A program made the position numbers and the translations under genes. A stretch of DNA of 64,000 nt from Bacteroidales bacterium (GTDB lineage: Bacteria; Bacteroidota; Bacteroidia; Bacteroidales; NBLH01): positions 1 to 64,000 of the forward strand of contig JAFGWC010000004.1 of NCBI GenBank assembly GCA_016937695.1, given 5' to 3'. A model generated the notes under the pieces. It was not told where the DNA came from. It did no database searches and saw nothing but the letters and a program-made list of their open reading frames with translations. Shown piece after piece: positions 26,368 through 35,911 of this stretch. How positions within the stretch are numbered: the stretch's first letter is position 1; each line of letters opens with the position of its first letter.

Positions 26368-27291
26368 ATGGATATGAGAAAATCACATGTAAAACTACTA
26401 TTAATTTTTACAGTAGTATTTTTAATAGAATCGGTTTTAAATGCACAAATAGATAACAGAACTTGGTGGAATAATCTATCACCTCAATGGAAAAAAGTTT
26501 TTTATAAAGAACAATTTAAAGGAAAAGAAGTTGAACCAAGCGACGAAGATTTAGACAGAGTTGTTAAAACAAAAAGAATTAATTGTTCACATAATGATGA
26601 AATTCAAAATTTAAAACCTTTAGCTCAATTGGTTCTTTTAGAAATGTTGAAATGTTCAGATTGCCCAGCTTTAGAAAGTCTTGAAGGAATAGAAAATCTT
26701 TCAAATCTTAAAGAAATTAATTGCTCAAACAATGATAATATAAGCAGTTTAAAACCAATAGAAAATTTAACAAGCCTTCAAAATTTGAATTGCGGAAATA
26801 CAATGGTTAAAAATTTAAGACCTTTATTAAATTTAAGCAATTTGCAAGTATTAGATATACATTTTGCAACAATAAACGAATTGATTTTTTTAAAAAATCT
26901 TAAAAATTTAAATAAATTAGATGTTTCTGATAATACAACATTATATTCTATTGAAGGTATTGAAGGTTTAAATAATTTATATGACTTTAATTGTTCTAAA
27001 ACAGACGTTGAAGATTTAACACCTTTGTCAAATCTCAAAAACTTACAAATATTAGACGTTTCTACAACTCAAATTAAAACATTAAGACCGTTACAATTTG
27101 TAAGAACTTTAAGGGAAATAGATTGTTCTAATACACAGATTAAAACTTTAAAGTATTTATATTCAAATCCTAATTTGGTAATTCTTTCTGTTAAAAATAC
27201 AGAAATTCCTGCGGAAGATTTAAAAGCTGCAATAGAAGCAATTTCGAAAATAAATTTTGACGCTAAAAACCTTATTTTTGAAGTTCAATAA
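26368..27291 (+). CDS. exported leucine-rich repeat protein
   Basis: A 307-residue protein with a signal peptide (LLLIFTVVFLIESVLNAQ). The body is an array of about nine 21-24-residue leucine-rich repeats in the internalin-like style, such as LKPLAQLVLLEMLKCSD, LEGIENLSNLKEINCSNN, LKPIENLTSLQNLNCGNT, LSNLKNLQILDVSTTQ and LRPLQFVRTLREIDCSN. A leading helical cap contains WWNNLSPQWKKVF, a motif seen on many Bacteroidota LRR proteins. No sorting domain follows, so it is probably periplasmic. A protein-binding role is likely. An ATG at 26374 is an alternative start. Confidence 0.82.
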   Translation: MDMRKSHVKLLLIFTVVFLIESVLNAQIDNRTWWNNLSPQWKKVFYKEQFKGKEVEPSDEDLDRVVKTKRINCSHNDEIQNLKPLAQLVLLEMLKCSDCPALESLEGIENLSNLKEINCSNNDNISSLKPIENLTSLQNLNCGNTMVKNLRPLLNLSNLQVLDIHFATINELIFLKNLKNLNKLDVSDNTTLYSIEGIEGLNNLYDFNCSKTDVEDLTPLSNLKNLQILDVSTTQIKTLRPLQFVRTLREIDCSNTQIKTLKYLYSNPNLVILSVKNTEIPAEDLKAAIEAISKINFDAKNLIFEVQ

Positions 27292-27413
27292 TGTTTTTTT
27301 ACTGACAAAGGCTCTGTTTTAAGATAGCTGTATTGCTTAATAAACAGAGTTCGATTTAAGAAAAAGATAATTTAAATAATTCTTATTGCATTTTAAAAAA
27401 ATAAAATTACTTT

Positions 27414-27448
27414 ATTGTTAAATTGTTTAAATTCAGCAATTTAACAAT
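27414..27448. repeat. palindromic intergenic repeat (attgttaaattg type)
   Basis: A perfect 12-bp inverted repeat, ATTGTTAAATTG / CAATTTAACAAT, around an 11-base spacer. The same words build a larger, imperfect inverted structure at 49135-49208. It lies between convergent genes. Confidence 0.5.
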
Positions 27449-27538
27449 TTAGTAATTATCTTATATTAAAAAGTAATAATAGCGATATAAATTTAATTAA
27501 ATTTTCATATCGAATTCATGTTGTTTAATAATTTCTTT

Positions 27539-28555
27539 TTAAAGATTGAACAATATTAAAACTCCTCCAACCAAAAGTCCGACAAGTACATTTAGTAATT
27601 TCATATACAAAAAGCTTTTTCTAGATTCTGCAAGCAAAGGAATAGAACCATGTCCGTCTTGTACAATTGAATTTGCAATTAAAATGCTAAAAGGTATAGT
27701 GCCGGCAACAAAAAGGCTTATAAAAATAATATGTGGACCCGATTCAGGAATAATTCCAATTAAAACGGCAACCAACAATACAATCCAAACATTATCTTGA
27801 ATTGCAGTATTTATATTTATATAATCTTCAAGAAGATGAATTAAGGCAAATGCACCAAAAGTCCATAAGAAAATTTTAAGTAAATGCTTTTTAATTATAT
27901 GATTCCAAACATGTTTAGTTAAAAAATGATCAGTAACAGATAAAACAATTAAAAACCCAATTATGCTAACAATTAAAAAAGTGATTTTTTCCCATTCCCA
28001 TTCTTTTGGTCCAATATCACCCGTAATCAAAAATACAATAAACAACAATGCGCCTGTTAACAATAAAGCCCGATGAAAACTAATTTCTTTTAATTGTAAT
28101 GTAATTATACTTTTATTAAAGCATTTAGGCTCATTATTATATAATTGTGTATGGATATTTGAGTTTTCGGGCATATAATTTTTTTTGGTAAAAAAAGAAA
28201 TAATAAGCCCTGCAATGATAGCAACTGCAAGCAAAATAATTAATAACAAAGGTGTTTTTCCCGGCATCATAGCAAACATAACAAAAATTTCATCGCCGGA
28301 TGTGGCAATCATTAAAGTTACTAAAGCTGCAAAGCTAAAAATACGATGCACATAAAGCGAAACAGCGGCAAACGTACCTAAACATCCTGGCAAAATACCC
28401 ATAAAAGCAGCAATAATAACTTGCAACCAAGCTTATTTATTTAACGATTTATTCCAACTGCCTTTAGATTGAACATTTATAAATTCAATTAATATCATCA
28501 TTACAATTACAAAAACCGTAATCATAATAGAATGTTTTAATACATCTACAACCAT
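27539..28555 (-). pseudogene. 10-TM heavy-metal/manganese exporter-like gene with in-frame stop
   Basis: An ArsP_2-type (putative 10-TM heavy-metal exporter) membrane protein. The ATG at 28555 opens a reading frame (MVVDVLKHSIMITVF..., ending SWNKSLNK) that meets a TAA at codon 41 (28433-28435). The same frame then continues without shift as AWLQVIIAAFMGILPGCLGTF and runs 298 more codons to its natural stop. Family landmarks PGCLGTFAAVSLYVH, IATSGDEIFVMFAMMPGK and the inverted counterpart IPESGPHIIFISLFVAG are intact. Only one nonsense codon breaks it. A TTG at 28426 could restart translation, but the first helix would be lost. It is a recent pseudogene, a sequencing error, or a read-through case. 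Confidence 0.75.
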
Positions 28556-28574
28556 TTTTTTAATTAATTAAGGA

Positions 28575-28847
28575 TTATTTATATTTTTTAAATTTAAAAA
28601 TTTGATAGCCTTTTTCAGGAACAGGATCATAACCACTTGTTCCCCAAGGATGACATTTAGATAATCGTCTGATAGACAGTAATATGCCTTTAAAAACTCC
28701 ATGTGTTTTAAGAGCTTCAACAGCATAATTAGAACATGTTGGTACATGTCTGCACGATTGAGGTAAAATAGGAGAAATAAACCACTGATAAAATTTTACA
28801 GGAATTAAGAATATTGATATTAGTATTTTATTTAAAAACTTTAACAT
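28575..28847 (-). CDS. yidD: membrane protein insertion efficiency factor YidD
   Basis: A 90-residue YidD protein. It has an amphipathic N-terminal helix ([24 protein letters not shown]) and the conserved cysteine core [15 protein letters not shown]. This is followed by [21 protein letters not shown] and the ending GYDPVPEK. It assists YidC-dependent insertion of inner-membrane proteins. It is usually linked to rnpA/yidC but here is alone, 20 bases upstream of the broken exporter gene on the same strand. A minus-strand TACTTTTG box at 28861-28868 lies just ahead of its ATG. Confidence 0.95.
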   Translation of the reverse strand: MLKFLNKILISIFLIPVKFYQWFISPILPQSCRHVPTCSNYAVEALKTHGVFKGILLSIRRLSKCHPWGTSGYDPVPEKGYQIFKFKKYK

Positions 28848-28860
28848 AAATGTTTTTTTG

Positions 28861-28868
28861 CAAAAGTA
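28861..28868 (-). promoter_or_regulatory. Bacteroidota-type -7 box for yidD
   Basis: The minus strand reads TACTTTTG, an exact TAnnTTTG match, 13 bases before the yidD ATG. This implies a very short leader. Confidence 0.45.
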
Positions 28869-28961
28869 AATAATTACAATTTAATTAATTGTTAATATTA
28901 TTAAAAATAATAATTTTTCAGATTTTGTTTTGCATTTTGAAATTTGTAAATAAAAACCATA

Positions 28962-29107
28962 GATTAATTTATTTTGCTGATTATAAACTAATATCTATAT
29001 TTAATTGTTCAATAATTTTCTGTTTTTCAATAAATAAAAACAATAAATTTGCAATTAATAAAAAAACGTGTAGCTAAATTGGAAATAAACACAATTTAGT
29101 TACACAA
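28962..29107 (+). repeat. dispersed element, copy 2: promoter-like box plus hairpin
   Basis: Bases 29043-29105 match copy 1 (8525-8587) at 59 of 63 positions. TAAATTTG lies at 29044-29051. The hairpin arms are 29068-29081 and 29092-29105 (14 bp, one G-T pair) around a 10-base loop, more perfect than in copy 1. Weaker similarity reaches upstream through GCTGATT and gttcaataattt words. It lies 280 bases upstream of a methyltransferase gene. Confidence 0.65.
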
Positions 29108-29384
29108 CCTTTCCAATGCACTAAAACCAACATTCTGCAATATCATAAAGATTTTTAATTTTGATTCGTATATTTGAAGAAATTTTTAAAATATTCATGA
29201 ATCAAATATCCTTATATATTAAACCGATGGCGAACGGAGACATTGAATATTTTAATAATGATGTGATTATTAAAATTGAATATCCATATTAAATCACACC
29301 TTAACGGAACAAGTATACAATAAACATTTGGCAAAATTACATTAATTGTCTTTACTTTGTAAATTGTGAAAATAAATTTTAAAA

Positions 29385-30494
29385 ATGCAAGAAAACGAAT
29401 CAGGATTAATATTTACAGTTTCGGGAAAAAAAATACAAGTTAATCGTCCGCAGCCTATTATTTCGGATATTGATGTGGTTTCATACAAGCGTAGAATGGA
29501 TCCTCAAATAGCTGTTGAAGCGCTTGTAGAAGGACACAATGTTTTAATCGCCGACTTTTACAGTAGCGGACTTGCCGTTTTAAACGAGCTAAAGAAATAC
29601 GTTAAAAATAAAAATTCAGATCAATCATTTCAAGGTCAGCGAGATTTTCGTTCTGTATTTCGCGAACTTTCGCATCGAATATTATTATTTGTCAGCCATA
29701 ATAAATTAACAGTAAGGAAAGCACCTGTAATTGGCTGGTTTTCAGTTTTATATCCCGAATTAGATGAGTTTTTATTGCCATTTCCTCAAGTTCAAGGATT
29801 AAACAGCTCATGGCAATGGTACGAAAAAGGAATTTCTATTCCGGTTTTAAATAAAAAAATACATCCATTTTTTGGAACTTATTTTCCCACACGATTCGAA
29901 CATTTGACACTTTTTGATAATTGGTTAAAAAAATATAATGGAGAAAAAAAATCAGCCATAGATATTGGTATTGGTTCTGGAGTTCTTTCTTTTCAGATGT
30001 TGAAATATGGTTTTGAGAAAATTTATGGAACGGATTCTAACCCTAACGCCATTTTTGGTTTACATGAAGATTTGAATAATACTAAGCTAAATTCTAAAAT
30101 AGAATTAATGCATGGTAATTTGTTTGCCGATTTCGATTTCAAGACGGAATTAATTGTATTTAATCCGCCATGGCTTCCTGCTTATCATAATATGGAAGGC
30201 TTAGATAAAGCTATATATTACGATTCTAATTTGTTTCCGCAGTTTTTCGCTGAAGCAAAAAAGCACCTTAAAGAAGATGGGAGAGTTGTTCTTATGTTTT
30301 CAAATTTGGCACAAATAACTAAAGTCAGTGAGTTTAATCCTATAGAAGCAGAATTATTAAAAGGCGGACGATTCCAAAAGGAAATATTTATACAAAAAAA
30401 AGTTAGTGAGGCTTCAAAAAAAACACGAAGAAATCAAAATTGGCGTAATTCTGAAATGGTAGAATTGTGGGTGTTGAAAATGCGTAATGCTTAA
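29385..30494 (+). CDS. class I SAM-dependent methyltransferase (NPPW type)
   Basis: A 369-residue protein whose second half is a Rossmann methyltransferase. Motif I is AIDIGIGSGVLSFQML (SAM binding), an acidic residue follows in YGTDSNPNA, and motif IV is FNPPWLPAYHN, the N/D-P-P-Y/W motif of enzymes that methylate exocyclic or amide nitrogens (N6-adenine, glutamine, guanine N2). The N-terminal 190 residues have no recognised domain and probably bind substrate. This layout fits RNA or release-factor methyltransferases of the RlmG/PrmC type, but the target cannot be fixed. The final segment KKTRRNQNWRNSEMVELWVL is strongly basic. Confidence 0.8.
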   Translation: MQENESGLIFTVSGKKIQVNRPQPIISDIDVVSYKRRMDPQIAVEALVEGHNVLIADFYSSGLAVLNELKKYVKNKNSDQSFQGQRDFRSVFRELSHRILLFVSHNKLTVRKAPVIGWFSVLYPELDEFLLPFPQVQGLNSSWQWYEKGISIPVLNKKIHPFFGTYFPTRFEHLTLFDNWLKKYNGEKKSAIDIGIGSGVLSFQMLKYGFEKIYGTDSNPNAIFGLHEDLNNTKLNSKIELMHGNLFADFDFKTELIVFNPPWLPAYHNMEGLDKAIYYDSNLFPQFFAEAKKHLKEDGRVVLMFSNLAQITKVSEFNPIEAELLKGGRFQKEIFIQKKVSEASKKTRRNQNWRNSEMVELWVLKMRNA

Positions 30495-30626
30495 ATACGA
30501 CAATTTGTACTTTATTTTATATTGGTATGTCTTTTGAGAAAACTAGTAAGAATATATAATCGGATATGTGTATAAATATCAGAAAAATAATAAGTTATAT
30601 AATAAATAAAATAAAAGATAAAAAAA

Positions 30627-31631
30627 ATGAGCTTTTTTAAACCAATGAATGTTGATGAAACTGATGACAAAAAGTCAGTTGAACTGAGCGAAAAAATTGA
30701 AAATATAAAATGTTTAATCATAGGTTCCGGACCAGCAGGATATACAGCTGCAATTTATGCCGCTCGTGCAAATTTGAATCCTGTAATAATTCAAGGAATG
30801 GAACCGGGCGGGCAATTAACCACAACAACCGAAGTTGAAAATTTCCCCGGCTATCCTGAAGGAGTAACAGGTCCTGTAATGATGGAAGATTTAAAAGCAC
30901 AAGCAGAAAGGTTTGGAACCGATATTCGCTGGGGCGAAGTAACAAAAGTTGATTTTTCAAAACGTCCGTTTAGAATTATTGTTGACGACAAGCAACAGAT
31001 TGATGCTGAGTCTGTTATAATTTCTACAGGAGCAACTGCTAAATATTTAGGAATAGAATCAGAAAAAAAATTCAGAGGCGCTGGAGTATCTGCTTGTGCA
31101 ACTTGCGACGGATTTTTCTACAAAGGAAAAGATGTAGCTGTTGTTGGTGGTGGCGACTCCGCAATTGAAGAAGCTACTTATCTTGCTGGGCTTTGTAATA
31201 AAGTATATTTAGTAGTAAGAAAAGGCTATTTAAGAGCTTCAAAAGCAATGCAAAAAAGAGTTGAAAACATCAAAAATGTTGAAGTTTTATACGAGCACAA
31301 TACAAAAGAAATTACCGGCGATAAAGTTGTTACGGGTTTAACTCTTATCAAAAGAATGGGTAAACCGGACGAAGAAGAAGTTAAAATAAAAATAGATGGT
31401 TTCTTTTTAGGAATTGGACATACACCAAATTCTAAAATATTTAAAGATTATCTTGATTTGGACGAAACCGGATATATTAAAACAATTCCCGGAACTTCAA
31501 AAACAAATATTCTAGGTGTTTTTGCTGCAGGCGATGTTCAAGATTCAATTTATAGACAAGCTGTAACTGCTGCAGGTTCAGGTTGTATGGCAGCATTAGA
31601 TACTGAAAAGTTTTTTGCTGAATTTGATTAG
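30627..31631 (+). CDS. trxB: thioredoxin-disulfide reductase
   Basis: FAD- and NADPH-dependent reductase of thioredoxin, 334 residues, cytoplasmic. FAD motif IIGSGPAGYTAAIYAARA, redox-active CATC (C157 and C160, in SACATCDGFFYKG), NADPH motif VVGGGDSAIEEA, and the terminal FAD motif GVFAAGDVQD with RQAVTAAGSGCMAA are all present. Compared with E. coli TrxB there is an acidic N-terminal extension of about 20 residues (VDETDDKKSVELSEKIENI). It could supply the two-domain thioredoxin-like protein encoded at 38446-39504, though that one is exported. It appears monocistronic. Confidence 0.96.
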   Translation: MSFFKPMNVDETDDKKSVELSEKIENIKCLIIGSGPAGYTAAIYAARANLNPVIIQGMEPGGQLTTTTEVENFPGYPEGVTGPVMMEDLKAQAERFGTDIRWGEVTKVDFSKRPFRIIVDDKQQIDAESVIISTGATAKYLGIESEKKFRGAGVSACATCDGFFYKGKDVAVVGGGDSAIEEATYLAGLCNKVYLVVRKGYLRASKAMQKRVENIKNVEVLYEHNTKEITGDKVVTGLTLIKRMGKPDEEEVKIKIDGFFLGIGHTPNSKIFKDYLDLDETGYIKTIPGTSKTNILGVFAAGDVQDSIYRQAVTAAGSGCMAALDTEKFFAEFD

Positions 31632-31726
31632 GAATTAAAATATTGGATTAATTGTAAAAAAGTTTCAGATTCCAGTTTGTCAAAAACTTGCAATTTGGAA
31701 CTTTTTTTATTGATTTTTTTAATGAT

Positions 31727-33853
31727 TTATAAAAGTCTGGATTTTAATTTTTTGATTTCTTCCTGAGCAATAATGTAATCTTCTTTCAATTTATTTTCTT
31801 TGTTTACAGTTTCAGTCATATCTTTTGATATGCAAATTATACGTAAGAAATTTCCGTTGCTATCATAAATTGGAGTAAATGTTTCATGAAACCATTTTTC
31901 TTGTTTCCCAAATAAATAGCGGTTAAGTTTTCTGTAAATATGACCTGAAAGTAAATTTGGGATAAGATTTTGATAATCCTGAGAATTAATATCTTCATCA
32001 GCCATGAATTTTTCAAGTTTATTTCCTTTTAGTTCTTTCATGCTTTTTCCTGTCATTTTAAGATAACTGTCGTTTGCACTTGTAAAAGTTCCGTTATTTG
32101 ACAAGTAGTAACTTCCTAAAGAATTATTCATTGCTTCAAGAATGTTTTTAAACTCTTCTTTATTAAAGTTTAATTCTTCATTTAAATCTTTATTTGCTTC
32201 TTTTTGATATTCAATGTCATCTTTAAATTGTTCAGTCTGGTCTTTAATTTTAGATTTCAGGCTTTCGGTATTTACTTTAAGCGTTTCAACATCAAGTTCT
32301 AATTTTTCAATTTGCTTTTTAGATTCTTGTTCTTGTTTTGTAAGTCTTTCAGATTTCTCATTAGATTCCTGAAGTAATTTAGCTGTATGCAAGCTTATTT
32401 TAGCACTTGAAATAGTAGAAGCTATACTTTCACCAATTTTCTCAACAAATTCAATTTGGTATTTTTCTATTTTTTTTACAGATGCTAATTCAACAACGCC
32501 ATAAACCTTTTCATTTAATTTAAGAGGCACAATTAATAAACTTGTTGGCTTATCTTTTCCTAATCCGGAAGCAATTTCAATATAATCATCAGGAATTTCT
32601 GTCATGAAAATAGTTTCATTTTCCATAACACATTGTCCAACTAAATTTTCGCCTAAATTTATATGTTTTTCTACATATTTTCTTCTGTCATATGCGTAAA
32701 AAGCAATTAACTCAAGAAAATTATTTTCTTGATTATCATCGTTAATAATAAATAAACCGCCAATATTAGCGTCTAAATATCTAACAAGTTTTGCAAGTAT
32801 CTCATTAGTAAGTTCTTCAAGGTCTTTTTTGCTTTCTCTTAAAAGTTCTCCAAATTCAGCTAAACCTTGCGAAGCCCAACTTCTTTGAAAGTTTTCAGTT
32901 TTTCTTATTTCAGCTTCTTCCGAAGCCTTTTTTAAGTTTTCACGCATTAAAACAAGCGAGTTCCCAAGTTCGTCATTTTCGCCAAGTGGCTCAAATTCAC
33001 TAGTATAGTTTTCTTTACCAATTTCATTTGAGAATTTAGAGATTTTTATTAATCCTTTTATTAAGTCATTAAGTGCATGTCCCATTTCTCCAATTTCATC
33101 AAATCTGTATTTGATGTTTTCTTTTGGAAGTTCACCATTACTCATCTTAATAATTAGCTTTTTTATTGAATTAATTGGAACAACAATAGTACGTGTTAGA
33201 ATAAAAGCAATTATTATGATTATAAAAAACAAAATTACGGCCGACCATCTTATTAACTCTCTAAAATTATTGAAAGAAGCTTCCATTATTACATTTGAAG
33301 CGTCAATTTTTTTGTTGAATTTGTTATTTAAAATATTCGCTTTAAATAAAATTCTGTCAGTTAAAAGTAAAATATTTCCTTTGTCATTTATTTTTGATTC
33401 TGCTTCTGCGATGTTTATATTTTTCGAATAATCTGCCGGAGTTTTTAAAAGTTCCATTATTCTTTTGTGCTCAATAAAAAGGGTGTCAATTGATAAACTA
33501 ATTGTTTTATATTCATTTTTCTCCATTTGATCCCATGATTTTGAAAGTTCATCAATTTTGTTTTTCAAATCTGGATATTCAAACTGAAGAAGGTTTGTAA
33601 GTTTCTGTTTGTATTTTGTATTTGATTTTTCGGTTGAAACCCAGTTTTTAATTAGCATTTTTGAATCTGTAAGTATTAATGCCAATTCTGCTATAGATTT
33701 TGATGCAGGAAGATAATAATTTACAATTTCTCTATTGATTCTTAGGTTTTTTTGCAAAGTTGTATATGATGAAACACTACTTAAAATAACAAATATCAAT
33801 AAAATGCCTAAAGCAAAACTAATTTTTGTAGCAATTGTAAACTTTAATTTCAT
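31727..33853 (-). CDS. membrane sensor: HAMP-GAF-coiled coil-PAS, no kinase domain
   Basis: A 708-residue receptor. One transmembrane helix lies near residues 10-30, followed by a helical periplasmic ligand-binding region (about 31-200). A second transmembrane helix follows (VILFFIIIIIAFILTRTIV, about 205-225). HAMP (226-280), a GAF domain (about 340-480, with GENLVGQCVMENETIFM and LLIVPLKLNEKVYGVVELAS), a long coiled coil (485-575) and a PAS domain (580-690, NSLGSYYLSNNGTFTSANDSYLKMTGK) come next. The protein ends in a charged helix with no HisKA, HATPase, GGDEF or methyl-accepting signature. Output must go through a partner protein or conformational coupling. No obvious partner is adjacent. 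Confidence 0.82.
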   Translation of the reverse strand: MKLKFTIATKISFALGILLIFVILSSVSSYTTLQKNLRINREIVNYYLPASKSIAELALILTDSKMLIKNWVSTEKSNTKYKQKLTNLLQFEYPDLKNKIDELSKSWDQMEKNEYKTISLSIDTLFIEHKRIMELLKTPADYSKNINIAEAESKINDKGNILLLTDRILFKANILNNKFNKKIDASNVIMEASFNNFRELIRWSAVILFFIIIIIAFILTRTIVVPINSIKKLIIKMSNGELPKENIKYRFDEIGEMGHALNDLIKGLIKISKFSNEIGKENYTSEFEPLGENDELGNSLVLMRENLKKASEEAEIRKTENFQRSWASQGLAEFGELLRESKKDLEELTNEILAKLVRYLDANIGGLFIINDDNQENNFLELIAFYAYDRRKYVEKHINLGENLVGQCVMENETIFMTEIPDDYIEIASGLGKDKPTSLLIVPLKLNEKVYGVVELASVKKIEKYQIEFVEKIGESIASTISSAKISLHTAKLLQESNEKSERLTKQEQESKKQIEKLELDVETLKVNTESLKSKIKDQTEQFKDDIEYQKEANKDLNEELNFNKEEFKNILEAMNNSLGSYYLSNNGTFTSANDSYLKMTGKSMKELKGNKLEKFMADEDINSQDYQNLIPNLLSGHIYRKLNRYLFGKQEKWFHETFTPIYDSNGNFLRIICISKDMTETVNKENKLKEDYIIAQEEIKKLKSRLL

Positions 33854-34402
33854 TTTTGTCCTGATGATTTAATTTAAAATCCCTAATTAACTATTATTGA
33901 TAGATAAAGAGCTTATCAAATATATGAATTAATTCCAGTTTGAAAAAATATATACAACAAATAAGCCAAAAAAACTTCTGATAGATGTCTGTTATTTATT
34001 AATATTGAAAATACTAATATGTTTAAGTGCCTAATATATTGCAAATTACAAGCTTTTATTTTTTGCTGATGTTAAATAAAATTTTACATTTTGTCCTTTA
34101 TTATATTAATGTTACAGAATTAAGTCATGTAAATAAATAAATCGTTTTAGTTTTATTGGGAATTATTAAGATAATTGGTTTAAATATTTTGAGTTTTTTT
34201 AGTAAATAAAAACTTGTTTAAAAACATTTAAGAGAATATTAGTTTATTAAAGCAAATAGTATTGAGATTTTAATTCTTGAAAAACAAATTAATTTGTAAA
34301 AATAATTTTTTAGAATCCAATTGAAATTACGTTATTTGTCATCAAGAATTTAAAAATAAAATAGGCTTTTTATAAATACTAAACTAATAATCTAATAATA
34401 TT
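33854..34402. other. AT-rich intergenic region, no feature recognised
   Basis: A 549-base spacer between divergent genes (sensor on minus, MFS carrier on plus). I see no ORF, convincing hairpin, repeat copy or consensus promoter box in it. It may hold regulatory sites not visible by eye. Confidence 0.5.
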
Positions 34403-35803
34403 ATGACTGAACAAATACAAAACTCATTAAGAGAATCAAAAACTGCAAGATGGATTGCATTGCTTTTTGTTTCATTAACACTTGTTGCCGGATATTATTT
34501 TGCTGATGTTATGTCGCCTCTTAAATCTATGCTAACCGAAAATGCAAAATATGCTTGGGACGGTAATGAATACGGATTTTTTACCGGAGCTTATTCTTGG
34601 TTAGTAGTTCTTGGTTTTTTGATACTTGGAGGTATTATGCTCGATAAAAGTGGAATAAGATTTACAGGAATTATGTTTTCCATTATTATGATTATTGGTG
34701 CATTTCTTAATTATTACGCTCTATCAGATACTTTTTTAAATGGTGGATTTGGTTTTGATTTTCTAAGTTCATTTATGAAAGACTATAATCCTTCAGTAAA
34801 ACTTGCTGCAGCAGGATATGCAATATTTGGATTAGGCATCGAAATATTAGGTGTAACAGGTTCTAGGATTGTTGTTAAATGGTTTAAAGGTAAAGAAATG
34901 GCATTTGCCATGGCTTTACAAGTTGCTTTTGGTCGTTTAGGGATGTTGTGGGTGTTTTGGCAAGCTCCTCGATTAGCAGGAGAAGGAGAAATTGTAACCA
35001 GACCAATTGCTCTTGGATTAGTTATATTAGTAATAGGCTTTTTAACATATCTAGTATATTCTGTAATGGATTTCAAATTAGATAAACAAGAAGTTATTGA
35101 CTTATCGGATGAAAAAGAAGAATTCAAATTTTCTGATCTTGGAAAAATACTTACTAATAAAGCTTTTTGGTATATTGCAATGCTATGTGTTTTGTTTTAT
35201 TCTGCTGTTTTCCCATTTATGAAGTATGCGCCGGATTTAATGGTTAATAAATTTTTGGTTCTTAAAAAAACTGCTGGTGATATTCCTTCGCTTTTACCAC
35301 TTGGAACAATGTTACTAACTCCAGTAGTTGGTTTATTTTTAGATTTTAAAGGCAAAAGTGCAAGTATAATGATTTTTGGCTCTTTATTGCTGATTTTAGT
35401 TCATCTTGGATTCGCATTTGGACCAGCTAACCAGTGGTTTGCAATCGGATTGATGATGATATTAGGAGTTTCCTTTTCATTTGTGCCAGGAGCAATGTGG
35501 CCTTCTGTTCCAAGTATAGTTAAAGAACAATATTTAGGAACTGCATATTCTTTAATATTTTGGATTCAAAACTGGGGATTAATGGGTTTCCCAATGTTAA
35601 TTGGTTGGGCTTTAGAAAAATACAATCCTGGAATTACTGAACAACTTCAGGGTGGCGCTGATGTACATTACGATTATACTGTACCCATGATTATTTTTGC
35701 AGCAACTGGATTTTTAGGTTTGCTTTTTGCATTTTTGCTTAAAGTTGAAGATAAGAAAAAAGGCTACGGATTAGAACTTCCTAATAAAATCCCTGTTAAT
35801 TAA
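34403..35803 (+). CDS. major facilitator superfamily transporter
   Basis: A 466-residue inner-membrane protein with about 12 hydrophobic helices and an N-terminal cytoplasmic stretch. The segment after TM2 reads GGIMLDKSGIRFTGI, the MFS loop 2-3 pattern (G...D+.G.R), and its counterpart in the second half is GLFLDFKGKSAS. A WPSVPSIVKEQYLGTAYSLIFWIQNWG stretch recalls the MFSD1-like branch of MFS proteins. The substrate is not determinable. Convergent beyond a small gene remnant lies the dipeptidase pepD, so peptide uptake is one possibility but only a guess. A clear terminator follows. Confidence 0.85.
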   Translation: MTEQIQNSLRESKTARWIALLFVSLTLVAGYYFADVMSPLKSMLTENAKYAWDGNEYGFFTGAYSWLVVLGFLILGGIMLDKSGIRFTGIMFSIIMIIGAFLNYYALSDTFLNGGFGFDFLSSFMKDYNPSVKLAAAGYAIFGLGIEILGVTGSRIVVKWFKGKEMAFAMALQVAFGRLGMLWVFWQAPRLAGEGEIVTRPIALGLVILVIGFLTYLVYSVMDFKLDKQEVIDLSDEKEEFKFSDLGKILTNKAFWYIAMLCVLFYSAVFPFMKYAPDLMVNKFLVLKKTAGDIPSLLPLGTMLLTPVVGLFLDFKGKSASIMIFGSLLLILVHLGFAFGPANQWFAIGLMMILGVSFSFVPGAMWPSVPSIVKEQYLGTAYSLIFWIQNWGLMGFPMLIGWALEKYNPGITEQLQGGADVHYDYTVPMIIFAATGFLGLLFAFLLKVEDKKKGYGLELPNKIPVN

Positions 35804-35826
35804 TTAGTTTAATAGAAATATATAAC

Positions 35827-35865
35827 AATCAACGAGTTTCACTAAAAGCTCGTTGATTTTTTTTT
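35827..35865 (+). terminator. intrinsic terminator after the MFS gene
   Basis: A perfect 10-bp stem, AATCAACGAG / CTCGTTGATT, with a 12-base loop followed by a T-run. Confidence 0.9.
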
Positions 35866-35911
35866 GAGTATATATGATTTTAAATAGAAACGAACATTTA
35901 TAAAGAAAATA

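Larger units (their letters stand above)
28848..29384. other. long divergent intergenic region with dispersed element
   Basis: A 537-base spacer. It holds the yidD -7 box (28861-28868, minus strand), copy 2 of the promoter/hairpin element (28962-29107), and a 31-codon ORF at 29197-29292 (MNQISLYIKPMANGDIEYF...). I do not recognise this ORF; it may be chance or a remnant. Nothing else is clear. Confidence 0.5.

Noticed and set aside
29197-29292. 31-codon ORF in the yidD/methyltransferase spacer
   Set aside because: Too short, no recognised motif and no clear start signal. Listed only within the intergenic description.
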